Shown here piece by piece: positions 18,484-26,880 of a stretch of DNA of 64,000 nt. The translations under genes were made by a program, and so were the position numbers. The notes below the pieces were generated by a model, which was not told the origin of the DNA, did no database searches, and saw only the letters and a program-made list of their open reading frames with translations. Location: contig NZ_POSP01000001.1 of assembly GCF_002885975.1 (NCBI RefSeq), positions 310,001-374,000 of the forward strand, in the 5' to 3' direction. The DNA comes from Paucibacter aquatile (lineage in GTDB: Bacteria > Pseudomonadota > Gammaproteobacteria > Burkholderiales > Burkholderiaceae_C). How positions within the stretch are numbered: position 1 is the first letter of the stretch; every line of letters begins with the position of its first letter.

Positions 18484-18516
18484 GGGGAAAAGTGCATTTT
18501 GGTGGGTCGCCGTGGC
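18482..18516 (+). promoter_or_regulatory. MraZ operator (four GTGNN repeats)
   Basis: Four direct repeats with a strict 10-bp period: GTGGG (18482), GTGCA (18492), GTGGG (18502) and GTGGC (18512), each separated by 5 nt. MraZ proteins are known to bind GTGGG-type repeats with 5-nt spacers upstream of their own gene. The position over the -10 and start site implies autorepression of the cluster. Confidence 0.78.
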
Positions 18517-18523
18517 GAATTTT

Positions 18524-18952
18524 GTGTTTCAGGGGGCTTCAGCCTTGGCAATGGATGCCAAGGGGCGTTTGGCCGTCCCGACACGCCACCGCGAGGTGCT
18601 GCAGGCCCTGTGCGCCGGGCAGCTGACGGTCACCAAGCATCCGGAAGGCTGCTTGATGGTCTTTCCCCGTCCGGCCTGGGAGGCCTTCCGTGACCGCATC
18701 GCCGCCCTGCCCATGTCGGCGGCCGGCTGGAAGCGGGTGTTCCTCGGCAATGCCATGGATGTGGAGATCGACAGTGCCGCCCGCGTGCTGATCTCGCCCG
18801 AGCTGCGTGCCGCAGCCGGTTTGCAAAAAGACGTGATGCTGCTCGGCATGGGCAGCCACTTCGAACTCTGGGATTCCGCCTCCTACGCCGCGCATGAGGC
18901 CAAGGTGATGGAATCCGAACTGCCGGACGCCCTCAAGGACTTCAGCTTCTGA
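18524..18952 (+). CDS. mraZ: Transcriptional regulator MraZ
   Basis: A 142-residue protein with two SpoVT/AbrB-like MraZ repeats: MDAKGRLAVPTRHRE (residues 10-24) and VEIDSAARVLISPELR. The GTG at 18524 aligns with the usual MFxGA start (VFQGASALAMDAKG); longer starts would run through the operator. It is a DNA-binding repressor of its own operon in other bacteria. The second repeat has SAARV where most homologues have GxGR. The stop overlaps the rsmH start by 1 nt. Confidence 0.92.
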   Translation: MFQGASALAMDAKGRLAVPTRHREVLQALCAGQLTVTKHPEGCLMVFPRPAWEAFRDRIAALPMSAAGWKRVFLGNAMDVEIDSAARVLISPELRAAAGLQKDVMLLGMGSHFELWDSASYAAHEAKVMESELPDALKDFSF

Positions 18953-19956
18953 TGGACGCCCCACAAGACACCCCAACTGCCCAGTTCTCCCATACCACCG
19001 TGCTGCTGCACGAAACGGTGGAGGGCGTGCTCAACGACCCCAATGGCTGCTATGTCGACGGCACCTTCGGCCGCGGCGGCCATTCGCGCCTGCTGCTGTC
19101 CAAGCTCGGCGAGCAGGGGCGCCTGATCGGCATCGACCGCGATCTGGAGGCGATTGCCGCCGCCAGCAGCGGCGCCACCGCCATCACCGATGCGCGCTTT
19201 CGCATCCTGCATTCGCCGTTTGCTGACATGCGCTCGCAGCTGGCCGGTCTGGGCATCGAGCAGGTGCAGGGCGTGCTGCTGGATCTGGGTGTGTCGAGCC
19301 CGCAGATCGACAACCCCGAGCGCGGTTTCAGCTTCCGTTTCAACGGCCCGCTGGACATGCGCATGGACACCACCCGTGGCGAGAGCGCCGCGGATTTCCT
19401 GGCCCGCGCCGATGAGCGCCAGATCGCGGAAGTGATACGGAACTATGGGGAAGAACGGTTTGCTGTTCAGATTGCAAAGGCGCTTGTTGCTCGTCGGGAG
19501 AGCGGGAGTCCTGTGCGAAGCACCGATGAACTTTCCGAAGTCGTGGCTCGTGCAGTCAAAACCCGCGAAGCGGGCCAGAACCCTGCAACGCGCACATTTC
19601 AAGCTCTTCGGATTCACGTCAACGGCGAGCTTGAGGAGCTCGAGCAGGGGCTGAATGCCTCCCTGCGCCTGCTCGCCCCGGGCGGCCGCTTGGCCGTGAT
19701 CAGCTTCCACTCGTTGGAAGACCGCATCGTCAAGACCTTCATCGGCGCGCACAGCAAGGACATCGTCGACCGCCGCGCCCTGTTTGCTGAACCCAAGGCG
19801 CTGCCTCTGCGCGCCATTGCCCGCATCAAGCCCAGCGAGGCCGAGGTGGCTGCCAATCCGCGCGCCCGCTCCGCCGTGCTGCGCGTGGCCGAGCGCACCG
19901 ACGCGCCGCTGCCGGTCGAACACCAGAAGCGGCGCCACCAACGTACGGGCGGCTGA
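18952..19956 (+). CDS. rsmH: 16S rRNA (cytosine-1402-N4)-methyltransferase RsmH
   Basis: A 334-residue SAM-dependent methyltransferase acting on C1402 of 16S rRNA. The SAM motif is VDGTFGRGGHS near residues 36-46, and the C-terminal LAVISFHSLEDRIVK block is present. The reading frame is intact. A stretch from about 19431 to 19625 uses quite different codons (ATA, TAT, GGG, GTT, CTT, GCT) from the rest of the gene while still encoding conserved residues, suggesting a recombined patch. It is coupled to mraZ and ftsL. Confidence 0.95.
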   Translation: MDAPQDTPTAQFSHTTVLLHETVEGVLNDPNGCYVDGTFGRGGHSRLLLSKLGEQGRLIGIDRDLEAIAAASSGATAITDARFRILHSPFADMRSQLAGLGIEQVQGVLLDLGVSSPQIDNPERGFSFRFNGPLDMRMDTTRGESAADFLARADERQIAEVIRNYGEERFAVQIAKALVARRESGSPVRSTDELSEVVARAVKTREAGQNPATRTFQALRIHVNGELEELEQGLNASLRLLAPGGRLAVISFHSLEDRIVKTFIGAHSKDIVDRRALFAEPKALPLRAIARIKPSEAEVAANPRARSAVLRVAERTDAPLPVEHQKRRHQRTGG

Positions 19957-19960
19957 TTCC

Positions 19961-20278
19961 GTGGGGCGGCTGAACTTCATCCTGCTGATCGCTGTGCTGG
20001 CCAGCGGCCTGATGCTGGTGCGCAGTGCCTACGAGGCGCGCCGCCTCTTCACGGCCGTTGATCGTGAGCAGGCCGAGGGCCGCCGTCTGGAAGCGGACAG
20101 CCAGCGCCTGCAGGCCGAACGCCATGCCCAGGCCACCAACATCCGTGTCGAAAAGGTGGCGCGCGAGCGCCTGCAAATGCGCGGCATCACCCCGGCCGTG
20201 AGCCAGCAGGTGGACGATCAGCAAGGGGCTCGCGCCACTGTAGCCGCTGCAGCGGCCAGCACTGGAGCCCGGCCATGA
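19961..20278 (+). CDS. ftsL: Cell division protein FtsL
   Basis: A 105-residue bitopic protein. A short N-terminus is followed by one membrane helix (FILLIAVLASGLMLV, residues 6-20) and a periplasmic coiled coil (residues 30-70, rich in Glu/Arg/Leu). Sequence conservation in this family is low, so the call rests on size, topology and position between rsmH and ftsI. The start is a GTG 4 nt after the rsmH stop; its Shine-Dalgarno is weak. The stop overlaps the ftsI ATG. Confidence 0.85.
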   Translation: MGRLNFILLIAVLASGLMLVRSAYEARRLFTAVDREQAEGRRLEADSQRLQAERHAQATNIRVEKVARERLQMRGITPAVSQQVDDQQGARATVAAAAASTGARP

Positions 20279-22152
20279 GGAAGTGGTTCGGTGGCGGCGA
20301 CCGCAGCCAGAGATCGGCGCCTGGTGCCACCCAGCGCCCGCACAAGGCCGCATCGGCCAAGTCGGCCAGCCTGCGCCCGCAGAGCGCGCGCGCCGTCAGC
20401 TATTCCACCAGCCCCTTGCTGGCCTCCAAGACTCCGCCCTGGCGTTCGCGCTTTCTGGTCGGCCTGGTCGGCCTGGCCTTTGCTGGCTTGCTCGGTCGCG
20501 CGCTGTATGTGCAGGTGATCGGCACCGAGTTCTATCAAAAGCAGGGCGAGGCCCGCTTTGTGCACACGGTCGAGCTGCCCGCCAGCCGCGGCCGCATCAA
20601 CGACCGCAGTGGCCAGGTCCTGGCCGCCAGCGTGGCCGTGCCCTCGATCTGGGCCATCCCCAAGGAAGTCGACGAAGACCCGGCCAAGCGCCGCGCCCTG
20701 GCCAAGATCCTCGGCATCAGCCCCGCCGAACTCGAGCGCAAGCTGGACCCCAGCACCCGCTTCGTCTGGCTGCGTCGTCAGGCCGAGGACCAGGTGGCCG
20801 CCGACATCAAGGCCCTGGGCCTCAAAGGTGTGTTCCAGGACCGCGAGTACAAGCGCAAGTATCCCGAGGGCGAGGCCGCGGCCCATGTGGTCGGCTTCAC
20901 CAATATCGAAGAGCGCGGCCAGGAAGGCATCGAGCTGGCCTTCCAGAAGGCGCTGCAGGGCAAGGACGGCTCGCGCTCGGTCGTGCGCGACCGCCTGGGC
21001 CGGGTCGTGGATGAAGATGTGGGCGAGCGTGTGCCCGCCGCCAACGGCCGCGACATCGATCTGTCCATCGATTCCAAAGTCCAGTTCTTCGCCTACCAGC
21101 GCATCCGTGATGCGGTGGCCGAGCACAAGGCCAAGGCCGGCTCCGTGGTGGTGCTGGACGTACTGACCGGCGAGGTGCTGGCCCTGGCCAATTACCCCAG
21201 CTACAACCCCACCGAGCGCAAGAACCTCAGTGGCGCCCAGCTGCGCAACCGCGCGCTGACCGACATCTTCGAACCCGGTTCCACCATGAAACCCTTCATC
21301 GCCGCGCTGGCGCTGGAGACCGGCCGGGTGACGCCGGAGACCACCATCCAGACCGCACCGGGCAGCATCGTCATCACCGGCTCCCGGATCACCGACGCCC
21401 ACCCGCATGGCGAGCTCTCGGTGGCCGGGGTGATCCAGAAGTCCAGCAACGTCGGCACGGTCAAGATGGCCATGACCATGCAGCCGCGTGAGATGCACGA
21501 GATGTTCACGGCCATCGGCCTGGGCCAGCGTCCGCAGATCGATTTCCCCGGTGCCATCACTGGCAAGCTGCGCCCCTACAAGAGCTGGCGCCCGGTCGAG
21601 CAGGCCACCATGAGCTATGGCTATGGTCTCTCGGCCTCGCTGCTGCAGCTGGCGCGTGCCTACACCGTGTTTGCGCGTGATGGCGAGGTCATTCCCGTCA
21701 CCATGCTGCATCAGCCCGGCGGTGAGCCGGTGCGCGGCCTCAAGGTCTTCTCGCCCAAGACCGCCTACGACGTGCGCCAGATGTTGCAGGCCGCCGCCGC
21801 CCCGGGCGGCACCGCGCCGCTGGCCATGGCCAGCGGCTACAGCGTGGGCGGCAAGTCCGGCACGGCGCACAAGCAAGAAGGCAAGGGCTATGCCGGCAAC
21901 AAGTACCGCAGCTGGTTTGTCGGCCTCGCGCCGATCAGCAAGCCCCGCATCATCGTCGCGGTGATGGTGGATGAGCCCAGCAACGGCGTGTACTACGGAG
22001 GCGCCGTGGCCGGCCCGGTGTTCAGCCAGGTGGTGTCGCAAAGCCTGCGCCTGCTGGGCGTGCCCACCGATCTGGAAGTCAAGCCGATGATCGTGGCCAG
22101 CCAGAGCGCCGGCAAGCCGGCGGCTGCCCAGGCCGTGGAAGAGAGCTTCTGA
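20275..22152 (+). CDS. ftsI: Peptidoglycan transpeptidase FtsI (PBP3), first copy
   Basis: A 625-residue class B penicillin-binding protein that cross-links septal peptidoglycan. A basic cytoplasmic tail of about 60 residues precedes one membrane helix (FLVGLVGLAFAGLLGRALYV). The transpeptidase domain has all three motifs: STMK with Ser336 and Lys339, SSN in KSSNVG, and KSGT in GGKSGTAHK. The ATG overlaps the ftsL stop. A close paralogue follows 2 nt downstream; this copy has the longer N-terminal tail. Confidence 0.93.
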   Translation: MRKWFGGGDRSQRSAPGATQRPHKAASAKSASLRPQSARAVSYSTSPLLASKTPPWRSRFLVGLVGLAFAGLLGRALYVQVIGTEFYQKQGEARFVHTVELPASRGRINDRSGQVLAASVAVPSIWAIPKEVDEDPAKRRALAKILGISPAELERKLDPSTRFVWLRRQAEDQVAADIKALGLKGVFQDREYKRKYPEGEAAAHVVGFTNIEERGQEGIELAFQKALQGKDGSRSVVRDRLGRVVDEDVGERVPAANGRDIDLSIDSKVQFFAYQRIRDAVAEHKAKAGSVVVLDVLTGEVLALANYPSYNPTERKNLSGAQLRNRALTDIFEPGSTMKPFIAALALETGRVTPETTIQTAPGSIVITGSRITDAHPHGELSVAGVIQKSSNVGTVKMAMTMQPREMHEMFTAIGLGQRPQIDFPGAITGKLRPYKSWRPVEQATMSYGYGLSASLLQLARAYTVFARDGEVIPVTMLHQPGGEPVRGLKVFSPKTAYDVRQMLQAAAAPGGTAPLAMASGYSVGGKSGTAHKQEGKGYAGNKYRSWFVGLAPISKPRIIVAVMVDEPSNGVYYGGAVAGPVFSQVVSQSLRLLGVPTDLEVKPMIVASQSAGKPAAAQAVEESF

Positions 22153-22154
22153 CC

Positions 22155-23954
22155 ATGTGGAAGCGACTGCTCTCGCGCCGCCATCCCCACCGCCCGGCGC
22201 CGTCGCTGCGGCGCAGCCTCAGCCATGGACACAGCCCGGTGCTGAGCACGCGCACCCCGGTCTGGCGCTCGCAGTTCCTGCTGGCCCTGGTTGGCGCCGG
22301 TCTGGCCGCCTTGCTGGGCCGGGCGCTTTATGTCCAGGTGATCGGCACCGAGTTCTTCCAGAAGCAGGGTGATTCGCGCCTGGTGCGCACCCTGGAGCTG
22401 CCGGCCAGCCGCGGCCGCATCCAGGATCGCAGCGGTCAGGTGCTGGCCAGCAGCGTGGCCGTGCCCTCCTTCTGGGCCATCCCGGCCGAGGTCGATGCCA
22501 GCCCAGCCCAGCGTCGTGCCCTGGCTCAGGCCCTGAGCCTGAGCGAGGCGGAGCTGAGCGCCAAGCTCGATCCCAGCGCGCGCTTCGTCTGGCTGCGCCG
22601 CCAGGTGGATGGCGAGACGGCCTCCCGCGTGCAAGCGCTCAAGCTCAAGGGCGTGTTCCAGGACCGCGAGTTTCAGCGCCACTATCCCGAGGGCGAAGCT
22701 GCTGCGCATGTCGTGGGCTTCACCAATCTGGAAGAGCAGGGTCAGGAGGGCATTGAACTGGCCTTCCAGAAGGATTTGCAAGGCCGCGATGGCCAGCGCT
22801 CGGTCATGCGCGACCGCTTCGGCCGCGTGGTTGAAGCGGCGGGCGAAACCGTGCCGGCCCACAACGGCCGCGATGTGGCCCTGTCCATCGATGCCAAGAC
22901 CCAGTACTTCGCCTACCAGGCCATCCGCAGCGCGGTGGCCGAGAACCAGGCCAAGGCCGGCTCGGTGGTGGTGCTCGATGCGCGCAGCGGCGAGGTTCTG
23001 GCCCTGGCCAATTTCCCCAGCTACAACCCCGCCCAGCGCAAGCATCTGAGCGGCGAGCAGCTGCGCAACCGCGCGCTGACCGATGTCTTCGAGCCGGGCT
23101 CGGTGATGAAGCCCTTCATCGCCGCCCAGGCCATGGACAGCGGCCGCGTGCGCGCCGACACCGTGATCGCCACCGATGGCGGCCGCATGACCATCACCGG
23201 CGCCACCATCCACGATTCCCACCCCAGCGATTCGCTGACCGTGGCCGAGATCATCCAGCGCTCCAGCAATGTCGGCACGGTCAAGATGGCCCTGCAGATG
23301 CCGGCCCAGGAGATGCACGGGCTCTACACCAGCCTGGGTCTGGGCCGCCGGCCGCAGATCGACTTCCCCGGGGCTGTCGCCGGCACCTTGCGTCCGGCCC
23401 ACAAATGGCGGCCGATCGAGCAGGCGACCATGAGCTATGGCTATGGTCTGTCCACCTCGTTGCTACAGCTGGCGCGCGCCTACACCGTGTTCGCGAACGA
23501 CGGCGAGATCATCCCGCTGCGCATGACCAAGCTCTCGGACGGCGAGTCCGTGCAGGGCCAGCGCATCTTCAGCGCCGGCACCACCCGCCAGGTGCGCGCC
23601 ATGCTGCAGACCGTGACCGAGCAGGGCGGCACCTCGCTCAAGGCGCGCAGCGAGGGCTACAGCGTCGGCGGCAAATCGGGCACGGCCTACAAGCAAGAAG
23701 GCCGTGGCTACAACAAGAACAAGTTCCGCGCCTGGTTCGTTGGCCTGGCGCCGATCGAGCGGCCGCGTTTGATCGTCGCGGTGATGGTGGATGAGCCCAC
23801 CGGCCGCTTCCACGATGGCGGCAAGGTGGCCGGCCCCGTGTTCAGCCAGGTGGTGGGCAAGAGTCTGCAGCTGCTGGGCGTGCCGCCGGATCTGACCGTC
23901 AGCTCCCAAATTCTGGCCACGCGCCCCGCGCCGGCCCTGGACGAGATTCTCTGA
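22155..23954 (+). CDS. Peptidoglycan transpeptidase FtsI, second tandem copy
   Basis: A 599-residue class B penicillin-binding protein closely similar to the preceding FtsI along its full length. A shorter basic tail (about 40 residues), a single membrane helix, and intact catalytic motifs SVMK (Ser316, Lys319), SSN and KSGT are visible, so it should be active. The first motif has Val where copy 1 has Thr. It lies between ftsI and murE in the operon with gaps of 2 and 4 nt. Which copy does septation, or whether both do, cannot be told from sequence. Confidence 0.92.
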   Translation: MWKRLLSRRHPHRPAPSLRRSLSHGHSPVLSTRTPVWRSQFLLALVGAGLAALLGRALYVQVIGTEFFQKQGDSRLVRTLELPASRGRIQDRSGQVLASSVAVPSFWAIPAEVDASPAQRRALAQALSLSEAELSAKLDPSARFVWLRRQVDGETASRVQALKLKGVFQDREFQRHYPEGEAAAHVVGFTNLEEQGQEGIELAFQKDLQGRDGQRSVMRDRFGRVVEAAGETVPAHNGRDVALSIDAKTQYFAYQAIRSAVAENQAKAGSVVVLDARSGEVLALANFPSYNPAQRKHLSGEQLRNRALTDVFEPGSVMKPFIAAQAMDSGRVRADTVIATDGGRMTITGATIHDSHPSDSLTVAEIIQRSSNVGTVKMALQMPAQEMHGLYTSLGLGRRPQIDFPGAVAGTLRPAHKWRPIEQATMSYGYGLSTSLLQLARAYTVFANDGEIIPLRMTKLSDGESVQGQRIFSAGTTRQVRAMLQTVTEQGGTSLKARSEGYSVGGKSGTAYKQEGRGYNKNKFRAWFVGLAPIERPRLIVAVMVDEPTGRFHDGGKVAGPVFSQVVGKSLQLLGVPPDLTVSSQILATRPAPALDEIL

Positions 23955-23958
23955 AACC

Positions 23959-25458
23959 ATGTTGACACGACTCAAGTCTCCCGAAGCGGCCGCCCGCTGG
24001 TTGCAGGAATGGACCACCGGCGCCCTGCGCACCGACAGCCGCCAGGTGCAGGCTGGCGATGCCTTCATCGCCTGGCCCGGCTATGCCCGTGACGGCCGCG
24101 GCTTTGTGGCCGGCGCACTGGCGGCCGGTGCCGCCACCTGCCTGGTCGAGGACGAGGGCGTGGAGGCCCATGGCTTTGTCGACGCCCGCGTGGCCTCGCT
24201 GCCCGGGCTCAAGGCCCGCACTGGCTTGATCGCGGCGGCCTATTACGGCGAGCCTTCCAAGCAGCTGGCCGTGATCGCCAGCACCGGCACCAATGGCAAG
24301 ACCAGCACCGCCTGGTGGACCGCCCAGGCCCTGAGCCTGCTGGGCCAGCGCTGCGGCGTGGTCGGCACCCTGGGCGTGGGCGAACCGCCCATCCCGGGCC
24401 GCGAGCTGCCAAGCCAGATCGACTACACCGGCCTGACCACGCCCGACCCGGTGCTGCTGCAGGCCGCCTTCCGGCGCATGCAGGATGAGGGTTATGGCGC
24501 TTGCGCCATCGAGGCCTCCAGCATCGGCCTGAAAGAACACCGCCTGGACGGCACGCAGATCCGCGCCGCCCTGTTCACCAATTTCACGCAGGACCACCTC
24601 GACTACCACGGCAGCATGGAGGCCTACTGGGCCGCCAAGCGCGAGCTCTTCGATCGACCGGGTCTGCAGGCTGCGGTGGTGAATCTCGACGATGCCAAGG
24701 GTGCCGAGCTGGCTGCGGCCTTGCAGGGCCGCCTTGATGTCTGGACCTATGGTCTGAACCGCGAGGCACGCCTCAGCGCCATCGATCTGCATTACCGTGC
24801 CGGCGGCCTGGCCTTCACGCTCAAGGAAGCGGAGCAGGCGGTGCTGGTGGAAACCGGCCTGATCGGCGAATACAACGTCTCCAATCTGCTGGCCGTGATC
24901 GGTGGCCTGCGTGCCCTGGGCCATGGCCTGGCCGCGGTGGCCGCCGTGGCCGGCCGCGTCACCCCCGTGCCGGGCCGCATGCAACGGGTTGGCAACGGCC
25001 TGGAGCTGCCCCAGCTGGTGGTCGACTACGCCCACACACCCGATGCCCTGGACAAGGCACTCGGCGCCCTGGCCCCGCTGGCCCAGGCGCGCGGCGGCCA
25101 GCTGGTCTGCGTCTTCGGCTGCGGCGGTGACCGCGATCGCAGCAAGCGCCCGGCCATGGGTGCCATCGCGGCCCGCCTGGCCGACCGCGTCATCGTCACC
25201 AGCGACAACCCGCGCAGCGAAGCGCCGCAGCAGATCCTGGCCGATATCGAAGCCGGCTTGCCGGCCGGTGCCGGCCATCTCAGTGTGGTGGATCGCCGCG
25301 AGGCCATCGCCCAGGCCGTGCTGCAAGCGGGCCCGCGCGACGTCATCCTGGTGGCTGGCAAGGGCCATGAGGACTACCAGGAAGTTGAGGGTCAGCGCCA
25401 GCCCTTCTCCGATGTGGACGAAGCGCGCGCCGCCCTGATCCGGAGGGCCGGCCTGTGA
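23959..25458 (+). CDS. murE: UDP-MurNAc-tripeptide synthetase MurE (meso-DAP adding)
   Basis: A 499-residue Mur ligase that adds the third residue to the peptidoglycan stem peptide. The ATP loop is GTNGKTS (residues 110-116). The DNPR motif (from Asp416) marks enzymes that add meso-diaminopimelate. The gene overlaps murF by 4 nt. Confidence 0.95.
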   Translation: MLTRLKSPEAAARWLQEWTTGALRTDSRQVQAGDAFIAWPGYARDGRGFVAGALAAGAATCLVEDEGVEAHGFVDARVASLPGLKARTGLIAAAYYGEPSKQLAVIASTGTNGKTSTAWWTAQALSLLGQRCGVVGTLGVGEPPIPGRELPSQIDYTGLTTPDPVLLQAAFRRMQDEGYGACAIEASSIGLKEHRLDGTQIRAALFTNFTQDHLDYHGSMEAYWAAKRELFDRPGLQAAVVNLDDAKGAELAAALQGRLDVWTYGLNREARLSAIDLHYRAGGLAFTLKEAEQAVLVETGLIGEYNVSNLLAVIGGLRALGHGLAAVAAVAGRVTPVPGRMQRVGNGLELPQLVVDYAHTPDALDKALGALAPLAQARGGQLVCVFGCGGDRDRSKRPAMGAIAARLADRVIVTSDNPRSEAPQQILADIEAGLPAGAGHLSVVDRREAIAQAVLQAGPRDVILVAGKGHEDYQEVEGQRQPFSDVDEARAALIRRAGL

Positions 25459-26876
25459 GCGCCCAAGCCTTGATGACCCTGGGCCAGGCCCATGCTTTGT
25501 TGCTGCCGCTGCTGCCTACGGCGCGCTTGATCGGCTCGCCCGACACCGCCATCCAGCGCGTGCACAGCGACACGCGCAGCCTGGCGGCCGGCGATCTGTT
25601 TGTCGCCCTGCGCGGCGAGCGCTTCGATGCGCATGACTTCCTGCCTCAGGCCGCTGCGGCCGGCGCGGTGGCGGCCCTGGCCGAGCGCGGCCTGGCCGAG
25701 GCCGGCCTGCCCGGCATCGAGGTGCCGGACAGCAAGCAGGCGCTCGGTCTGCTGGCCCAGGCCTGGCGTGCCCAGGTGCAGCTGCCGTTGATTGCCGTCA
25801 CCGGCAGCAATGGCAAGACCACGGTCACTCAGATGATCGCCAGCATCCTGCGCGCTTGGCATGGCAGCAACTGCCTGGCGACCGAAGGCAATTACAACAA
25901 CGACATTGGCGTGCCCCTGACCCTGCTGCGCCTGCGCCAGGACGAGGCGCTGTGGCAGCGCGCGGCCGTGGTCGAACTGGGCATGAACCACCCCGGCGAG
26001 ATCGCCCCGCTGGCCTCCTTCGCCCGACCCACCGTCGCTCTGGTCAACAACGCCCAGCGCGAGCACCAGGAATTCATGCAGACGGTGGAGGCCGCGGCGC
26101 GCGAGAACGGCGCCGTGATCGAGGCCTTGGGCCCGACCGGCGTGGCGGTGTTTCCGGCTGAGGATGCCTGCGCACCGATCTGGCTGGAGCTGGCCGGCAG
26201 CCGCCCGCATCTGAGTTTTGCCCTGCAAGGCGAGGCCGATGTCACCGGCAGCGCCCGCTGGGTGGACAGCGGCCACTGGGCCCTGGAGCTGCACACGCCG
26301 GCAGGCGTGGCGCCGGTGGCCCTGGCCGTGGCGGGTTTGCATAACGTGCGAAATGCACTGGCTGCGGCGGCCTGCGCCCTGGCGGCTGGCGCGCCGCTGG
26401 CGGTGATCGCCCGCGGCCTGGAGGATTTCCGCCCGGTCAAGGGCCGCTCGCAGCTCAAGAGCTTCGAGCGTGCCGGTCAGCGCATCACCCTGATCGATGA
26501 CAGCTACAACGCCAACCCCGACAGCGTGCGCGCGGCCATCGATGTGCTGGCCGAGCTGCCCGGTGACTCCTGGCTGGTCCTGGGTGATATGGGCGAGGTC
26601 GGCGACCAGGGCCCGGCCTTCCATCGCGAGGTGGGGGCTTATGCCGCCGAGCGCGGCCTGGCGGTGCTGTGGACCGCCGGTTCGGCCGCGGCCGATGCCG
26701 CCGCGGCGTACGGCGCGAAGGCGCGCGCCTTTGCCACTGTGGCGGATCTGCTGGCCGCGCTGGCCGAGTCCGCGCCGACGGTGCAGAACATTTTGATCAA
26801 GGGATCTCGCTTCATGCGTATGGAACAAGTGGTCGCTGCCCTGCTGCAGACGGCCGACACGAAAGGGGGGGCCTGA
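25455..26876 (+). CDS. murF: UDP-MurNAc-tripeptide:D-Ala-D-Ala ligase MurF
   Basis: A 473-residue Mur ligase that completes the pentapeptide by adding D-Ala-D-Ala. The ATP loop TGSNGKTT starts at residue 116. The EGNYNNDIGVPLTLL and LIDDSYNANPDS blocks are characteristic of MurF. It starts within the murE stop and is followed by mraY 4 nt downstream. Confidence 0.95.
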   Translation: MSAQALMTLGQAHALLLPLLPTARLIGSPDTAIQRVHSDTRSLAAGDLFVALRGERFDAHDFLPQAAAAGAVAALAERGLAEAGLPGIEVPDSKQALGLLAQAWRAQVQLPLIAVTGSNGKTTVTQMIASILRAWHGSNCLATEGNYNNDIGVPLTLLRLRQDEALWQRAAVVELGMNHPGEIAPLASFARPTVALVNNAQREHQEFMQTVEAAARENGAVIEALGPTGVAVFPAEDACAPIWLELAGSRPHLSFALQGEADVTGSARWVDSGHWALELHTPAGVAPVALAVAGLHNVRNALAAAACALAAGAPLAVIARGLEDFRPVKGRSQLKSFERAGQRITLIDDSYNANPDSVRAAIDVLAELPGDSWLVLGDMGEVGDQGPAFHREVGAYAAERGLAVLWTAGSAAADAAAAYGAKARAFATVADLLAALAESAPTVQNILIKGSRFMRMEQVVAALLQTADTKGGA

Positions 26877-26880
26877 AGAC

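Noticed and set aside
20218..23402. Long minus-strand frames across the two ftsI genes
   Set aside because: Their His/Gly/Ala-rich sequences mirror each other only because the sense genes are paralogues; no domain is recognisable.
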